In this document: piece by piece, positions 60,906 to 64,000 of the stretch
Layout of the letters: each line of letters begins with the position of its first letter
Numbering within the stretch: position 1 is the first letter of the stretch
Origin: Acanthaster planci
Lineage: Eukaryota; Echinodermata; Asteroidea; Valvatida; Acanthasteridae
NCBI RefSeq assembly: GCF_001949145.1
Contig: NW_019091559.1
Coordinates: 347,661 to 411,660, forward strand
Length of the DNA stretch: 64,000 nt
Direction: 5' to 3'
Made by a program: the position numbers and the translations under genes
Notes under the pieces: generated by a model
The model's input: the letters and a program-made list of their open reading frames with translations, nothing else
Database searches by the model: none
Told to the model about the DNA's origin: nothing

Positions 60906-61414
60906 GATCCGGTGGTCTACTGGCAAAATGATACGTCTGCGGGTGATGTCGAGCGGTATCTGCGTACTTGATGAAGGGCTTATTAACAAGCATAGCTTAC
61001 ATGTTAAAGGAGTAAGACAAGACGACGGATGCTTCGGGTTATTATCAGGTGTCTTAGGACGAGAGCTTGTCCAAGTAGCCTACCCATCCCTAGGGTCTGT
61101 AGATATGCTGAAGAGCTTTGATATTATTCCAAGCGCAAACGTTTGCTGCTGTTCGCGTGTTGTTGCGACAGGAAAGAGCAGACCTTTAAAGGAATTCTGC
61201 ATGGTTTTTTTCCTATTCGAACGATGGTTATTTCTCCGTCTTGTCTTGCGTCGGTTATATCCGGCATTCTGAAACGTGTGATATCTTTGGTATTTTCTTT
61301 GTCCATCTTAACGTGGGCAGGTCAATTTCTGAAATTCTACAAGTCCAAATCTACGACTAAAATATCCCAAGCTGCAAGATCAGTTTGGTTATACTTCCTG
61401 CCAAATACCGCGTT

Positions 61415-61900
61415 GTGATTGGCTACCAACTATTTTCTTTTCAACCAATCAATGGAATGCCTCCACCTTCATGTATAGCAAACATCCCTGACATCACAGA
61501 ACACCGCGCTGCTCGTTTGAATTCGGGTTCTTTTGTACTTGTTCCGACTGCTCTGCCCCTCTAGCTGCGAGGACAAAATGTAATTCCGATTCCTGTCATC
61601 TGCCGTGTCCCCTAGATCCAGTTATACCGTCTGAAACAGCACGGGGGCGGGTCGTTTTTCTCCTCCTTAAGCCCCTGGCCTTACCAGAATTATCCTTGTG
61701 TCCGAACGTACAAAATCTGGAACGCACCGGTAAACACGTTCCACGGCTTGAGCGCAGCAAGGCAAGGAAACTAAAACTCTAGCTGAGGAGCTGACAGCTC
61801 GTCTGAGGGGATAATAATAGGACGGATTGAGAGCTTAGGCGGGGAGGGATCATGTCACGTGTCGTCGGCTCTCTTCCATCCACTGCTCTTCTTACTGTTG
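61415..61900. promoter_or_regulatory. Candidate promoter-like region
   Basis: GC-richer than its surroundings. It contains two CCAAT boxes in opposite orientation (ATTGG at 61418, CCAAT at 61445), a GC box GGGGGCGGG (61643-61651) and an E-box CACGTG (61857-61862). Two acceptor-like sites follow downstream (CTCTTCTTGCAG ending about 62120, GTTTTCTTTCAG ending about 62242), but no convincing exon follows either. Confidence 0.3.
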
Positions 61901-64000
61901 GGAGGACATTTTAGGCAGACATCAATATGCGAATGGGACTTTTCTAGATGCACATCTGTCGGCAAAGTAATCCGTTGAGGCTTCATGATAGGGGAGCAAT
62001 ATTTTTGCCGTTTGCTAAACAACAGAAAACTCGTTGACGCCCTTTACTATTTTCAAAAAAGGCACACAATCTTGTGCTTTTTTAAACAGAGTTTGTGAGA
62101 ACTTGCTCTCTTCTTGCAGTTTTATTTTTCCAGACAAACCTTGGATCTAGACTTTTTCAATGAAACATTGCCCCTCTCAGGCAGAAATAGCGGTAATATT
62201 TTTGCCTGATGATTGGGTGCTTCTGCATTTGTTTTCTTTCAGCTGTCAAAAATGGGCATTCCTTAAAGCGGAGACTACATCCCAAGGGGCAAATTGTTCT
62301 CCCTCGGACCTGGAGAAATTTACCGCCCCGCTATTGTTTTGTCCCGTATCCAGCCCACTCATAAACAGATTGAAAAGTTCACTCAAAGTGATGTAATTAC
62401 ACCAGATGCACACGATATCACGCTTCAAATAGAACTTATTCTAAGTTTATCTTTAGTGTATATCTTCAAGACTCGAAGCAGGAGAAAGGGATCCTTTCTG
62501 TTCACCTGCCCCAAAGCTACAGTTCTTAATTTCCTCAGCAGCGAGGACGTAAAAAGCTCAATATCTTCTGTCTGTGTGTGCTTCACAGAGAATTGGGGAC
62601 TCGAATGGGCCCATCGATATTTATTATGAACCGGGATGGCAATAGGGGATAGGCATGATAGCAACCAATCATAGTGATATTTCGCATCAAGGCAAAAATC
62701 AATTTAAGGCGGCAGGTGAACAGTTCCAAGACCGCCAAACTGTTTGGGGGAGTGTCCGTTTTACACGGATTGCCTTAAGACCTGTCCGCCGGTAATTTTT
62801 CGGTACCTCGAAGAATTCAACTCCCGCCGAGCTTCCTGTGCGAGTTTCGTATTTAGCACTCGTGGCTTTGAACCATCGCTTAGCGCATCCGTATTGGTAT
62901 TTTGGTACTGCGGGCCAAAGCTGTTGGCTATAGTCAAGTGGATATTGCATCTACTTATGGCCATATAGCTTTCTTTTGAGTCACTCACAACATCATTATG
63001 ATATAGGAAAAAATTGCTTGCTTTACTGCATTTGCTTTATCAAAGTTACAATGCTTTAGTAGCGCGACTGGTGGGTACGGTAATAGTACCGTTTACTGGC
63101 ATCACCGTGCATCAAATTACACATTAAGACAATTAATCTAGAATTTTCATAATGCCTCAACCTTAAGGGTATATCACCCTGCTTCTATGATAAAGGCAAT
63201 TTTACCCAAATTAAGAAAAAGAAAGAAATCGCCTGTTGTTACTTCCACCTTTATCGTTTGAAAGCTACAGTTGGGGCAGGAGAAAGACATTTGCCACTGT
63301 TATTAAATATTCAGAACTGTGCAATTGTAAATTTCAGTTTTGTTTGACTGTTGTTTTACACTGAGCTGCCAATTTACATGTAGACGTGAAAGACATTGAT
63401 ACAATATGGGAGGTGAAAGTAAAAATGAAAAATTGTATCGCGTGTACTGTTTACAGCTGCACTGTATGCTTTGTGAAGTTTTCTACGAAACTGACACAAA
63501 CATGCGTGTACTATGGCTTGCAAATTGTACAAATTGCTTGAAAAATATTTAGCTATGATTATCTTGACTAGAGAGAAAAGGGCTACAGGCACTCCTGTAC
63601 TGTTGTTTTCAAGATGCAAGGCAGGAAGTGATTGGGTTACAATCGACCGGGAGTTGGCTCGGTAGGTTTATTTCGCTGTCACTTGTTTCGGCAGTAATGA
63701 GCCACCTCGAATAAAAAATATTAATTCACCAGTAACGTAGCGCTTGGGGATGATTTATGCAATGTTAAACATGAGCAGTATGGAAGGCTGGAGAGGTGTC
63801 GGATGTCGGAAAGAAGAAGTGAAGACTACCTATTAAACGGCTTGACATTCTGCCCACCCCCGTACTGTGTCTCTCCGTTTGGGCTCGTGGTTTTATGGGC
63901 GTCGAGTTGGATTATTTGCTTCCAAATTGTATTTTTAATGCAGGACTAGTCTAATACTTCGGATTAAATCTTGGTGTATTAACGACCTTGTTGAAATACC
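61901..64000. other. Non-coding segment to the end of the window
   Basis: Open frames up to 111 codons, none recognisable. No repeats or RNA genes seen. Confidence 0.45.

Larger units (their letters stand above)
57678..61414. other. Non-coding segment
   Basis: Frames such as 57884-58231 (115 codons) and 60799-61272 (157 codons) have no recognisable domains. Regulatory-type motifs at 58269 and 60893 are listed separately. Confidence 0.4.

Noticed and set aside
60799-61272. 157-codon plus-strand open frame
   Set aside because: No recognisable motif. It contains an RFX-like site and overlaps other open frames, so there is no support for a protein.
1-64000. CRISPR arrays, bacterial operons, phage or integron features
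   Set aside because: Base composition, lack of dense open frames, SINE/LINE/hAT-type repeats and a GPCR make this animal DNA. The regular arrays here are minisatellites without unique spacers.

Overview
The window is eukaryotic, almost certainly metazoan genomic DNA. It has very low coding density, decayed transposons, tRNA-derived SINE-like sequences, minisatellites and assembly gaps (31508-32200, 48323-48368 and a single N at 56103). The only confident gene is an animal class A GPCR. The repeat types (hAT-like G-rich-ended elements, elements with ACACT..AAAAACT ends, a CR1/L2-like LINE remnant, a Penelope-like hammerhead trace) are common in marine invertebrate and lower chordate genomes. 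I cannot name the species from sequence alone.

Layout. 1-5.3 kb is repeat-rich: a hAT-like end with a 46-nt module repeated at 56.4 kb, a 52-bp duplication, the first copy of a 221-bp element, a palindromic element packed with GGGTCA half-sites, and a tRNA-type SINE. 5.3-11.6 kb is mostly featureless, with a CRE next to an RFX-like X-box at 7.36-7.40 kb. 11.66-12.98 kb is a broken LINE. 13-20.6 kb holds a 32-bp palindrome, the second copy of the 221-bp family, two further CREs, a hammerhead/Penelope-like trace at 17.27-17.32 kb and a tRNA-like SINE head at 17.77 kb. 20635-21744 (minus) is a single-exon coding region for a bombesin/endothelin-type receptor. It has a strong splice acceptor just before its start codon, and a seven-copy 43-bp minisatellite about 0.6 kb upstream.

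22.6-55.6 kb is overwhelmingly non-coding. It has scattered MITE-like elements (41.6, 43.3 and 50.5 kb), tRNA-like SINE heads (44.3 and 48.7 kb), palindromes, RFX motifs and two weak candidate exons (38.9-39.2 kb and 46.3 kb, minus). 55.69-56.49 kb is a GGGTT-rich minisatellite with a 54-bp higher-order unit. 57.42-57.68 kb is a 34-bp minisatellite in which nearly every unit is a G-quadruplex motif. The remainder to 64 kb holds only candidate regulatory motifs.

No multi-gene pathway or cassette is present. The receptor is the single interpretable function, and the rest is regulatory or mobile-element landscape. The most unusual signals are the GGGTCA palindromic element, the hammerhead-like trace, the G4 minisatellite and the codon-multiple GGGTT satellite.
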